Part shown: positions 55,256-64,000 of the stretch, one piece after another
Layout of the letters: every line of letters starts with the position of its first letter
Position numbering within the stretch: the first letter of the stretch is position 1
Source: Sweltsa coloradensis
Lineage: Eukaryota > Arthropoda > Insecta > Plecoptera > Chloroperlidae
NCBI GenBank assembly: GCA_024449915.1
Contig: JAMZAV010001269.1
Location: forward strand, 434,001 to 498,000
Direction of reading: 5' to 3'
Length of the DNA stretch: 64,000 nucleotides
Made by a program: the position numbers and the translations under genes
Notes under the pieces: model-generated
The model's database searches: none
Told to the model about the DNA's origin: nothing
What the model saw: the letters and a program-made list of their open reading frames with translations, nothing else

Positions 55256-55685
55256 GTTAAATAAATAAATAAATAAATTTTATTTAGAGTCTACCCACTC
55301 AGTTATAGAACTGATTTTCAGTGGGGGACTTTAAATCAAAGCGACCAAGCCAACCCTGTAGACCTCGACGCAATCGACGAGTGAGCGATAACCAACCAAA
55401 GATCGATATTTTTAATAGGAAATATAGCAATCAGTGGTATGGACAGTGCGAACACCCGCGGATCAACGCCAGAATCAACAAGGCCGATTCAAAACAACTC
55501 TGAAATTTATTATGTGCTTCGTTGCTAGGACGGCTCCAAAGTCACCGTTTACAAACTCCTAAGACAAGAACTGATGGACTGAGTCCAAATCAGAAGTTAA
55601 AAAACTTCTGACTTAGCGGGAATCGAACCCTGGACCTTCTGCATTGGAAGCAGATACGCTAACCACAAGACCAACGAGTTTATTA
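55256..55685 (-). mobile_element. Repeat E, complete SINE
   Basis: On the minus strand: a tRNA-like head (55678-55612), an inverted stretch around CAGAAGTTAAAAAACTTCTG, the body shared with 15356-15690, and an ATTT-type tail at 55256-55276. About 430 bp. This structure is standard for a tRNA-derived SINE. Confidence 0.8.
55612..55678 (-). tRNA. tRNA-Gly(TCC)-like head of Repeat E
   Basis: Minus strand reads GTGGTTAGCGTATCTGC (A-box region), CTTCCAA loop (anticodon TCC) and GGTTCGATTCC (B box). The acceptor stem and part of the T stem do not pair, so it is a SINE promoter, not a functional tRNA gene. Confidence 0.65.
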
Positions 55686-55727
55686 ATGTGAATTGACATA
55701 GGCCCTTTTCCCGCCCCCGCCGTGTTT

Positions 55728-56098
55728 TGGTTTATTTGAATTAAAGACGCGTCAACCGTTTGGTCATAATGCACCACTCTAGTATTTGGGGGGGAGGGGG
55801 TGCAGGGACCCATGCTGGTCAGAACCAGCCACGAGTAAGGGTGGAAGGGGGGTTTCTCACGTCGCGGTCGTCATTGTCTTTGTCATTGTTCGTGGTGTCA
55901 TTGTCTTTGGCATCGTCGCCGGGGGGTCGTCACGGGAAGGGGGCAGGTCCCCGACGACGATTGCTATAGAGCTTGCCTCTAATTTCGGGGAGTAATACAA
56001 TCTAGTACTCCCGTTCTTCTAACTGATGTTTGCAAGGTGGACTTTTTTTCTTGAATCGCCTTGTGATCTGGGCCAAATTCTACCACGTTCCCAGACGG
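55728..56098 (-). mobile_element. Repeat A, nearly complete
   Basis: Core GTCAACCGTTTGGTCA; the AATCG/CGATT and AGAGC/GCTCT hairpins are deleted (CGCCTTGTGATCTGGGCC). Right end TTCCCAGACGG. Confidence 0.82.
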
Positions 56099-56439
56099 TT
56101 TGGGGGTGGGGGGGGGGGGGGGTGGTGAGGGGAGACAACTGGGACTTCTTTTGTTGACGTTGTAGTCATTGTAATCGTTCGTATCGTGTCGTCGTTGTGG
56201 TCGTCAGGATAAAAGCGTTGCAGGCAAGGGCACCCGCAGGTGGGGCAAGGGGGGCAGGCCCCCCCCCCCCCCCGTCGAAGCACATGGAATAAAATTTCTG
56301 TATTTATATTAATCAGTTGAAACTAAAATTAAAATTAAAAATAAAAGAAATTGCAGGCAAAATATTTTGAAGGTTTTCTTTAGGATTCCTTTTGGTAGTT
56401 TTCTTGTTTCGAGGGATCGACTGCACAAAAATTACATAA

Positions 56440-56625
56440 GTTTGGTATTTTATTCAGCCCACTCCTTTTTTCTAAAACCCACCAAACGTATTCTAAAAAC
56501 CTGATTTTCAACATTTTCGCCTGCACTGCTATTGTTGGGGAGGGTCTGCCCCCCAACCCCCCTGTGCTTGCCCATCGAAAGTACAAATTGCAATTTTTGC
56601 CCCCGACCCCTGCTAAAATTCCTGC
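56440..56625. repeat. Repeat F copy 2, opposite orientation to copy 1
   Basis: CTGATTTTCAACATTTTCGCC, TGCCCCCCAACCCCCC and GTGCTTG match the reverse complement of 27234-27330. A C-rich block at about 56259-56275 may belong to the same element. Confidence 0.6.
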
Positions 56626-56628
56626 GTT

Positions 56629-56700
56629 GTACGACGACGTGAGAAAGTAGGGCGCTGCAACCGGCTTGGTTTTATTGCGTTGCCTGTGGTATTGTAATTT
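56629..56700 (-). mobile_element. Repeat B, short copy
   Basis: TACGACGACGTGAGAAAGTAGGGCGC and a diverged core, then interrupted by Repeat D. Confidence 0.68.
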
Positions 56701-56701
56701 A

Positions 56702-57316
56702 ACTAGGAAAACGCTTAAGTCCCGCCGCGTTGTTGGATGAGCGTAATTGGTGCGTTGAGCTGCCATGTGTTATGCGGATTTCCTGTTATTATGTGAAAAA
56801 ATTATTACTTTGTCGAAATTTTTTTAAAAATTAAATTAAATTAAATTAAAAATTAACTTTAGTTTGTTATTTTTTTATAAATCGTAATTTAAAAAAAGAA
56901 CAAAATCGTAAAATTGCGATTATTATAAGAAATAATTATTCGATTGCGCTCAAATTTTACACGAATATATTAATTTATAAAATTAAGGTTTTGTGAAAAA
57001 ATCATTACAATAGGATAAAGCATGTTGGTGTTATAAGTCAAAGAATTTTTTTTTTAAATCGAAAAAAATCTTAAAATTGCGATTTTCATAAGAAATAATT
57101 TTCCGATTGCGCTCAAAAACGTGGCAGTTCTAAGTTCAGAGATTTCGAAGGCCTTTATAAAATTTCATCGCAATTGGAGTATCGGTTTAGCCGGAATCGT
57201 GTTAACAAACACACAATAATACAAACAGAAAAAAAAGAAAAAAAAACATTCCGTTTTTTTTTCTCCAGTGTAGTGAAATGGAATCTTCGCTTCGCTCGCT
57301 ACGCTCATCCAATAAA
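56702..57316 (+). repeat. Repeat D, long diverged copy
   Basis: ACTAGGAAAACGCTTAAGTCCC start, AAATTTCATCGCAATTGGAGT, A-rich block, then CTTCGCTCGCTACGCTC end. About 615 bp, longer than the 45 kb units. Confidence 0.68.
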
Positions 57317-57364
57317 GTGCATTTGTTTTGTCATTTCTTATATTGTTAGTTTACTAATGTGAAT

Positions 57365-57475
57365 TCTCGCAGGCCCTTCTCTCGTTCCGCCATGTGTCTG
57401 GTTCTGACCAGCACAGGCCTGAATCCTCTTGTTTTCCCGAGTTTCTCCATACGCCCCTATATAAATGAGTGTTGG
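57365..57475 (+). mobile_element. Repeat C-like fragment in reverse orientation
   Basis: GGTTCTGACCAGCACAGGCC is the reverse complement of the C hairpin block, with GAGTTTCTCC following. It is the only clear A/B/C-type copy found in the opposite orientation. Sequence similar to its left end also occurs at 55680-55727. Confidence 0.65.
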
Positions 57476-57533
57476 GTGGGGGGAGGGGGGGAGGTATATA
57501 ATTATTATTAGTTATTATTAGGTTCAAGTATAA

Positions 57534-57795
57534 AGGGCGCAAGTTTATTGCGCCTCCTGTGATAATGTTGTTTTGTAGTTTGTATCTATATACTTATATT
57601 TTTTCTATAAGGGAGGAACGTAAGGGGTGACGCGGGGTGAACAGGCCAGTGCTGGTCAGAACCAGCCACAAGCAAAGGGAGGGCATGGGAGTAGGAGGTG
57701 GCCTCGGGCAAGGATCGGGTGGGGGGCTGTAGGGATGTGGTCTGTGACGAAATCAGGTGGGGAGGTAGAGGGCTCTGATGACGAGGAAGTTTCAA
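57534..57795 (-). mobile_element. Repeat C copy 3, longest
   Basis: Core shortened, GCGCCTCCTGTGATAATG, AT spacer, GGAACGTAAGGGGTGACGC, GTGCTGGTCAGAACC, CACAAGCAAAGGGAGGGC, then GGTGGCCTCGGGCAAGG. Confidence 0.72.
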
Positions 57796-58293
57796 AGTTT
57801 AGTCTTTACAGTTACACACTGTCTTGTAAGGTAATGTTTCCATATCACTCAGTAACTATTTTACTCATTTCCGATTTCTATAATCCTGTTCTTTCATGGT
57901 AGTTCTGGTAAGACGTGACTCAGGGATGACGTCATTTCAAATAAAAGTAAACGGCCACGTTTTAATTTATTACACGGCCCTTCTCCTTCTCCCGGCGGAG
58001 ATCTCAACGAGCGGTCGGCAGCTAACACAGCCTAGCCCACCGGCCGGCAGTTCCTAGAACCAGACCGCGTCACACATTCTTGCAGTCGTCGTCTTCTCAA
58101 GCATATCCTGTGGTCCGGAGAAGATGATTCGCAGCTTCATCTCGTCCCCTTTGTTTGCGGTCGGGGAGCCGACAGGTCCGGTCTTTTCAACAATGTCATG
58201 GTTGAAAGAAGAACTATTAGGACAAATCCAAGGTTTTTATGCCTTTCACAAAGCTAACATTGGCATTTGACATCTGAGTCTGGAGTGCATTCG
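57796..58293. other. Unique sequence
   Basis: GC-richer than its surroundings near 57970-58200. No coding motif recognised. Confidence 0.4.
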
Positions 58294-58400
58294 ACGACGA
58301 CGTGAGGAACTAGGGCGCTTCAACCGGTTAGGCCATATTGCACGGCCTGTGATACTGAAAGTTGATGGTGTTTGATGATTAGATTGTTTTCTAAACAATG
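58294..58400 (-). mobile_element. Repeat B
   Basis: CGACGACGACGTGAGGAACTAGG, core, GTGATACTGAAAGTTGATGG. Confidence 0.78.
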
Positions 58401-58562
58401 TCTGAAGGCAGCTCATTCCCGTAATTGTAGCAATACGTTAGACCGGATAATAACTAAAATAATACGTTTTTATGAATTGGCAACCTCCTTATAACATGTC
58501 ATATTTGTAATAGTTTTCTCTTTGGTAAAGGAATGAATATACAATTTATTTATATATATATA

Positions 58563-58593
<31 letters not shown>

Positions 58594-58682
58594 ATATATA
58601 TATAAATAAAACTCCAGTAAAATTTGTCAATTAAAAGGGAGTAGGTCCTAAACGGTATTTTCATAATTTGTACAAAAAAAAA

Positions 58683-58955
58683 TGACGACGACGACGACGA
58701 CGACGACGTGAGGAACTAGATTTCGTTAGGTCATAATGCACCACTCTAGCCTAGGGGATGGGGAGGAGGGGCCCATGCTGGTCAGAACCAGCCACCATGG
58801 TAAGGGGAGGAGGAAGGGGGTTCTCACGTCGCGGTCGTCATATTCTTTGTCATCGTTAGTGGTGTCATTGTCGTCATCGTCGTCGAGGGGTCGTCAAGGG
58901 AAGGGGTAAGGTTCTCGACGATGATTGCCAGAGATCGCCTCTAGTTTCGGGGAGT
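58683..58955 (-). mobile_element. Repeat B stub with long (GAC)n joined to right-truncated Repeat A
   Basis: Eight GAC units, GTGAGGAACTAG, then after ATTTCG directly an A core TTAGGTCATAATGCACCAC and the A body to TTTCGGGGAGTG. A second B/A fusion. Confidence 0.78.
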
Positions 58956-59275
58956 GCGCTTCAATCGGTTTATCGTTTTATGTAGACACACGTTAATTAT
59001 TTATTACATAATTATACATAAATGTAAAAGTAAAATTAAACTATATTATTAAAACGGAATTAATTTATTATGTGTGAACAATCTAAAATGTAAACAGTGA
59101 GGAAAGTGTAGTACATTCGAGTCACACGTAGTTTTTGTGATACGAGAGATATTTCTACTACCCACCAACGGTTTTATTCAAATAACATGCAACGAAACTC
59201 ACAAACACTATGAATGAAACAAAAGCAACTACAAATTACAACTTTATTATCTAGCAATATTCTGGTCTGTGTTTG
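58956..59275. other. Unique AT-rich sequence
   Basis: No gene or recognised repeat seen. Confidence 0.4.
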
Positions 59276-59277
59276 CA

Positions 59278-59500
59278 TTTTTTTTTTTGGTTTATTCTGT
59301 TTATTTGGATTAAGGGCGCGTCAACCGTTGGGTCATAATGCGCCACTCTAGCCTAGGGGATATGGAGAAGTAGGGCTTTAATACTGGTCAGACCTCAGAA
59401 CCATCCACGGAGGGGTGGAAAGGGGGAGGGGTTCTCACTTCGCAGTCGTCATCGTCTTTATCATCGTTCGTTGTGGCATTGTTATCGTCGTCGTAAAGGT
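59278..59500 (-). mobile_element. Repeat A, right-truncated
   Basis: T tract then GTTTATTTGGATTAAGGG, old-type core, GTC region to ATCGTCGTCG, then stops. Confidence 0.78.
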
Positions 59501-59774
59501 GACGTAACTAATACCCACCTTGCAAATTAAGTTTTCTATTTTAGTAACCAAAAAAGTGACGAACTTGTCAGTGACGACTTTCACTGACACTCGCCTGTAA
59601 TAAAACTCTCAGAACAAGGTCTACCAACATTAAATTGTCAAAACACATCATTAGTGTTGCTAATTGTTTTGTAATTTGTATGTTGTGTTTACAATATTTG
59701 TCGTAATAATGCCAAAACTAAATAAATTACGCCTGAAGAGCAAACGGCGTAACCAGGTGTATAGATGGAATGAA

Positions 59775-60352
59775 GTAGGCGTGAGAAACTAGGGCGCTTC
59801 AACCGTGTAGCCACCTGTGTTATGTAAGTTAGTAAATTTAGTTTGTTGTATTTGATTTTAAATAAGTTTATTTGGATGAAGGGCTCATCAACCATTTGGA
59901 CCTAACGGTTAGGTCATAGTACGCCACTGTAGCCTAGGAGATGTGGAGATTGTCGGTTTATTTTCGGTTTATTTGGATTAAGGGCGCGTTATCCGTTAAA
60001 TCATAATGCACCACTCTGGCCTAGCCATTCTCTGGCCCATGCTGGTCAGAACCAGCCACGGATAGGTGGAGGAAAGGGGGTTTCTCACGTCGTGGTCGTC
60101 ATTGTCTTTTCAGCGTTCGTGTTGTCATAGTCGTCATCGTCGTCGTTGACGTCGTCGTCTTCGTCGTCGGGAGGTCATCAAGGGAAGATGGAGAGGTCCC
60201 CGACGACGACCGCCGAAGCTCGTCAATAATTTCGGTAAATAATGCTTCCATATACACACTAGCTTTAGTTTGTGAGGACTATCTCTCTCCTCACATTTTA
60301 CGATAAGCAGAGCCATGCAACAAATTCTACCCCGGGCCCATGCAGACAGGGG
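59775..60352 (-). mobile_element. Repeat B stub, A stub, and full Repeat A
   Basis: B 59775-59850 (GGCGTGAGAAACTAGGGCGC). A stub near 59870-59945. A 59958-60352 full span with an enlarged GTC tract, ending GGGCCCATGCAGACAGGGG. Confidence 0.72.
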
Positions 60353-60549
60353 TGTTGTGTGTATGATTTTTACTAAAATGAAATAATGGACTTGCTCACT
60401 TGGTTGGGGGCGGCTACGCACGGCACGGCTTGGTTGTCCAACAAGTTTGTGACCACACCTACTCAATCTGGACGAGCTCAACCGACAACCGGGATGAATT
60501 TCCGAACACACTGGTTTTCAAACGTTATCTTACTGTGTTATTAGCAATA

Positions 60550-61340
60550 AAGACGAGAGAAACAAGGGCGCTTCAACCAATTAGGTTTTATTTCGGCGCC
60601 TGTGATATTGCAAAGTTAATAAAATGAGTTTGTCGTGCGTTTGATGATTATTGTTTTCTAAGTTTATAAAGGGAAAGCAATTAATAGAGATGGCATTGAA
60701 TGGTGTGAAATTGATTTTTTTCTCTCCATAAAATGTGTTTGATTTGTATTTCTTTGAATGAGGAACTTAGAAGTTTGACGTCGTTATCTTTTTGTTTATT
60801 TGGATTAAGGACGCGTCAACCGTTAGGTCATAATGCACCACTCTAACCTGGGGGGGGGGGGGAGGAGGGACCCATGCTGGTCAGAACCAGCCACAGGGAA
60901 GGGGAGGAAGGGGGGTTTCTCACGTCGCGGTCGTCATTGTCTTTGTCATCGTTCGTGGTGTCATTATCATCGTCGTCGGGGAGGTCGTCAAGGGAAGGGG
61001 GCAAGGCCCCCGACGACGATTGCCAGAGCTCGCCTCTAGTTCCGGGGAGTAAATATATTTCGCTGTTATGCTAGCTGATGTTTTCGAGGTGGACTTTTTC
61101 TTTTGAATCGCCTTTTACGAGCAGCAGAGCCATGCTCTGAGCCAAATGGTAGAAGTTCTTCATATGATTAGAGATAGATCAAATTGCGTGCGCAAGACAT
61201 CATATGTCAATGTGTTACATTTTGATAACATATGATGTAGGTACGGTTAAAGGTTCATCACATGTGTCGCTCGTGTGTGGATACATTAACCACTGCACAA
61301 TGTGTGTTGGAATAACCTTTTCTCTTGTTAGGAGATTCTA
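60550..61340 (-). mobile_element. Repeat B, long, interrupted by Repeat A
   Basis: B reads to GACGTCGTTATC (60796) and resumes at 61147 with GGTAGAAGTTCTTCATATGATTAG, continuing to CCTTTTCTCTTGTTAGGAG. Confidence 0.84.
60797..61146 (-). mobile_element. Repeat A, slightly right-truncated, inside Repeat B
   Basis: T5 left end; complete to CATGCTCTGAGCC. The last hairpin is absent, as expected of 5' truncation in the minus sense. Confidence 0.88.
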
Positions 61341-61576
61341 TAAGTAACTGATGGCGTACAATGTAATTATTTATAATCGTTGAAGTTTTGGTCAATAAGT
61401 TATTGATCGTGCGTTTTTGAATAAACAATTCGTTCACGTTCGGGGCTTTGATTTTAAAGAATTTGACCACAAGTGTAATATATTAGCGTCAGTTCGTTTT
61501 TAAATTTAATTTAACAATAATAATTATTGTGGGAAGCCTGCCCAAGGTGCAATTATACACACATATCACACAAGAC

Positions 61577-61890
61577 CAGCACGACGACGTGAGAAACTAA
61601 GGCGCTTCAACCGGTTAGGTCATTGCGCCGCCTGTAACATTGTAAACTAAGATAATGAGTTTGTTTTGTGTTTGATGTTTATATTGTTTCCTAATTTTAT
61701 AAAATAAAATAGATGATATTGATAGCACAGAGTTATTTAGGGTTAAGAGTGCGTCAACCGTAAGGTCTTGATGCATTACTTTAGCCTAGTGGATACGAGG
61801 AGGAAAGCCTCATGCTGGTCAACTCATGTTTTTTTGGATTCATCAAGTTTAAGGGCTCGTCAACCGTTAGGTCATAGTAATGCGCAACTT
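61577..61890 (-). mobile_element. Repeat B and two Repeat A stubs
   Basis: B 61577-61735 (GCACGACGACGTGAGAAAC). A stubs 61742-61825 and 61850-61890 hold cores AGTGCGTCAACCGTAAGG and GGCTCGTCAACCGTTAGG only. Confidence 0.7.
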
Positions 61891-62659
61891 CATTACAATT
61901 TTCTCCTAACATTGTTCATTTAATTCAACACACATGAAAATTTACCACACATCACTTTGACACGCTGATGTGGTTAATGTCATGTTGTGACATTAAAGAA
62001 TATTGATCTATGGATTGAGTTATGTCCTTACTTCGCGGTTTCAAAGGTTCTTCGATCTTCACAGTCAATGATCTGACCTGACTTTGCTTTCAGGTCAGGT
62101 GAATGCACGAAGTACATGCTGAACTCTCAAGACGTCTGCATCGAAAATTGCAACATTTGCATCGGAATTTGGGTCGCTTTGTAAAAACCCATGCAAACTC
62201 AACATATTCCTGCGAAGTTGTAACAACTATTTTTACGACCAGTTGTCATGCGTTCTGTTATTTTTATGAAAGTAGCATCTGATTCATGGGCATCTTAACA
62301 CACTGCAGTTCTCAGAACTTGGCTACAGGTTGCATTCTCTAAGAAATTAGAAGAGATGTATGCAATGGCCGGTGACGGCATTCGCATAGTTTGTATATAG
62401 TATAATATACCCGGAACAAATCTTATAGCTCAAATGTTTAAACTTTTAATTACTTTCTTGAATGAGTCACAGTTGTCCACGTTGGTTCATACGGTAGCGG
62501 ATCACTATCAGTCAAATGTCATTAAACACGTTGAAGACGACTGAATAGTCGTCGAAATATTGTTACATAGTTTTCTTTATTTACAAGAGCAGTGTATAGT
62601 CCAAATAATTCATTACATTATTAACCTCACCGGCTCTAAAAGTTTCCTTATTATATTAA
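61891..62659. other. Unique sequence with one hairpin
   Basis: No gene seen. GACGACT-GAAT-AGTCGTC (about 62535-62552) flanked by TTGAA and GAAAT is a short perfect hairpin. Confidence 0.45.
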
Positions 62660-62715
62660 GGTCATAGCAAATGGTACTAACATCCAGACACGGGTTCGAA
62701 TCCCGTATGTGGCAT
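62660..62715 (+). tRNA. 3' half of a tRNA-like sequence
   Basis: Perfect T arm ACGGG-TTCGAAT-CCCGT with a B box. No convincing A box or acceptor stem, so probably a fragment of a tRNA-derived repeat. Confidence 0.4.
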
Positions 62716-62919
62716 GGGTCATTTGCAATTGTAATTCACCCTCAATATCACCACTCATTGTCACGGATGGCAATTTTATAATAATATATAAAGGCTTCCG
62801 CTTATTTCTCGCTTTAGATAGTCGGAAAATATTATTATAGAGAAGTTAAGCAAAAATTAATAATTTAATGTTCTTCGTTTTAGTTTGTTTAAGTTTTAGT
62901 TTAAAAAAAATATTGGATT

Positions 62920-63130
62920 AAGTACGCGTCAACCGTTAGGTCATAATGCAGCACATGTTGTTGTTAACATGGTGATTATGAAGACGTGAGAAACTAGGGC
63001 GCTTCAACCGGGTATATTAATTACGCCTCTAAAACTTCGAAATTATTGTAACTTGTTTGTTTGTGTTTTAATTATACTATTTCTTAAGATATACAATAAA
63101 ACGATAGTTATAATAATATGAAAATTAATT
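62920..63130 (-). mobile_element. Repeat A stub and Repeat B
   Basis: A core stub (GTACGCGTCAACCGTTAGG) then B from GACGTGAGAAACTAGGGCGC with a shortened core. Confidence 0.65.
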
Positions 63131-63189
63131 TATAATATTAACATCAAAATTAATATAACTTTTATAACTTTTAAATGTCTCGCTACCCG

Positions 63190-63300
63190 TTGATGACATT
63201 TTTTTATTTATCGGGTTGTTTCGTATCGGCGCTAGTGATATCTTTCTGTCGACGTTTCGAAGACCTTGTTGTCTTCTTCTTCAGGACTTAATGTCATCAA
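63190..63300 (-). repeat. Inverted-repeat hairpin with hammerhead-like core
   Basis: TTGATGACATT and AATGTCATCAA form an 11-bp inverted repeat 89 bases apart. Inside, the minus strand reads CTGAAGA, a GAAGAC/GTCTTC stem, then CGAAAC. This resembles part of a hammerhead core but lacks a clear cleavage site. Confidence 0.5.
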
Positions 63301-63364
63301 AATTAATGTTTGTAATGTGACAATTCTAATGAGTAATTTAGAAAGTTTATCGACAATATCGTTT

Positions 63365-63484
63365 GGATCACTCGTTAGGTCATAATCACTCTAGCCTAAA
63401 AATGTGGGGAGGAAAGTCTCATGCTGGTCAGAACCAGCCACGGGCAGGAGGAGACAAATTCTTCCCCAGGCCAAGACGTTGGGG
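63365..63484 (-). mobile_element. Repeat A fragment
   Basis: TCGTTAGGTCATAATC, hairpin GCTGGTCAGAACCAGC, then jumps to CCCCAGGCCAAGACG. Confidence 0.65.
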
Positions 63485-64000
63485 GGGGGGGGGGGGTTCG
63501 GGGATCTTTCAGTTTTATTACAAACTCTTATGAATATTGCATGTCTTCTATAGCTACAAGAAACTCTGACTTTCTATTCAGATCCTCTAAAATTCACATC
63601 CCTCAAACACCCTCCCTCACTCCCTCCTCCCAACCCCGCACGTAATACTACTTACAAAACAAATTACCCATAATAACCTGAAATGGCCACGTAACATTTT
63701 TTCTCTAGTCGAACAGGGTCAAGTCTCAGGTTGGTTATTAATTAATCTTTGTCCAGCCGACAAGTGGTTATTTCTAACCCTGCCCTCCGGCTTCTCCGGG
63801 GAGGTATAATCACAGCTTACCTCTCCCCCCCCCTCAATCTCTTTCTCTTACCCTAATTTATTAGCCGCGGGCGCTGCAGCCTGGACAAGTGAATTAATAG
63901 GATGCGCGTCGAGAGCGTAGCAAGAACTTGAATCAGTTTCACTAAAAATAGGAAAATACTCGTTAGTCGTTAGTTTTTCTGTTTTATTCATCGTCGTAAG
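63485..64000. other. Unique sequence with G and C tracts
   Basis: No gene or recognised repeat seen up to the window edge. Confidence 0.4.

Noticed and set aside
56380..56766. 128-residue minus-strand frame across repeat F, B and D
   Set aside because: It crosses three unrelated repeat junctions, so it cannot be an ancestral coding unit; no motif seen.
267..63484. Integron-like or CRISPR-like array: direct repeats of an imperfect palindrome (core) separated by variable sequence
   Set aside because: The core does resemble a recombination site with cargo between, but spacing is irregular, whole A units have their own duplications, bodies are conserved beyond the core, and the DNA is eukaryotic with splice signals.

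Overview
The window looks like intergenic or intronic DNA from an animal, most likely an invertebrate. Supporting points are AT-rich unique sequence, (TA)n, (AAAT)n and (GAC)n microsatellites, tRNA-derived repeat heads, a jockey-type non-LTR retrotransposon fossil, spliceosomal splice signals and only one credible host coding exon. The jockey-like reverse transcriptase suggests an arthropod, but phylum is uncertain. There are no operons, ribosome-binding sites, CRISPR arrays or replication origins.

Most of the sequence is a dense swarm of two interspersed repeat families, named here. Repeat A (about 370-400 bp when complete) runs on the + strand from a T-rich left end, through a core with GTCAACCG and GGTCATAATGC, a GTC-rich middle, and a GC-rich right end GGGCCCAGACGGG. 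Repeat B (about 60 to 660 bp) runs from a (GAC)n left end with GTGAGAAACTAGGGCGC, through a sister version of the same core, into AT-rich sequence. A recurs in more than 50 segments and B in about 45, and I found essentially all of them in one orientation. At least seven A copies are flanked by target-site duplications of 7-15 bp, and the left junction is T-rich. A is therefore best read as a SINE-like retroposon whose sense strand is the minus strand. It has repeatedly inserted into B copies. A, B and a mosaic family C share a predicted 3' stem-loop (arms GGCGC/GCGCC), as expected of elements mobilised by one reverse transcriptase. No autonomous partner with that 3' end is visible here.

Layout. 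0-4.2 kb: A, B and C copies. 4.2-9.8 kb: mostly low-copy DNA, with a decayed jockey element flanked by two diverged copies of another repeat. 9.8-11.6 kb: a B copy hit by an A copy, then the single convincing gene piece, a minus-strand exon with a 5' splice acceptor, a start codon and a donor. 11.6-17.2 kb: B carrying a 912-bp hAT-like element with a perfect 8-bp duplication, then E-family SINEs and several A copies full of small deletions. 18-36 kb: alternating A and B, including an A split by the 3' end of a LINE. 35-38 kb: a head-to-tail B dimer hit by A, then a 378-bp inverted-repeat MITE. 38-64 kb: more A and B, a D-family tandem pair, tRNA-derived segments and C elements, with modest unique stretches between.

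The only host gene evidence is the exon at 10.6-11.3 kb. Its introns could extend over much of the window; if so, the A and B sense strand is the gene sense strand. All family definitions come from reading this one window. I could not run database searches, alignments or folding.
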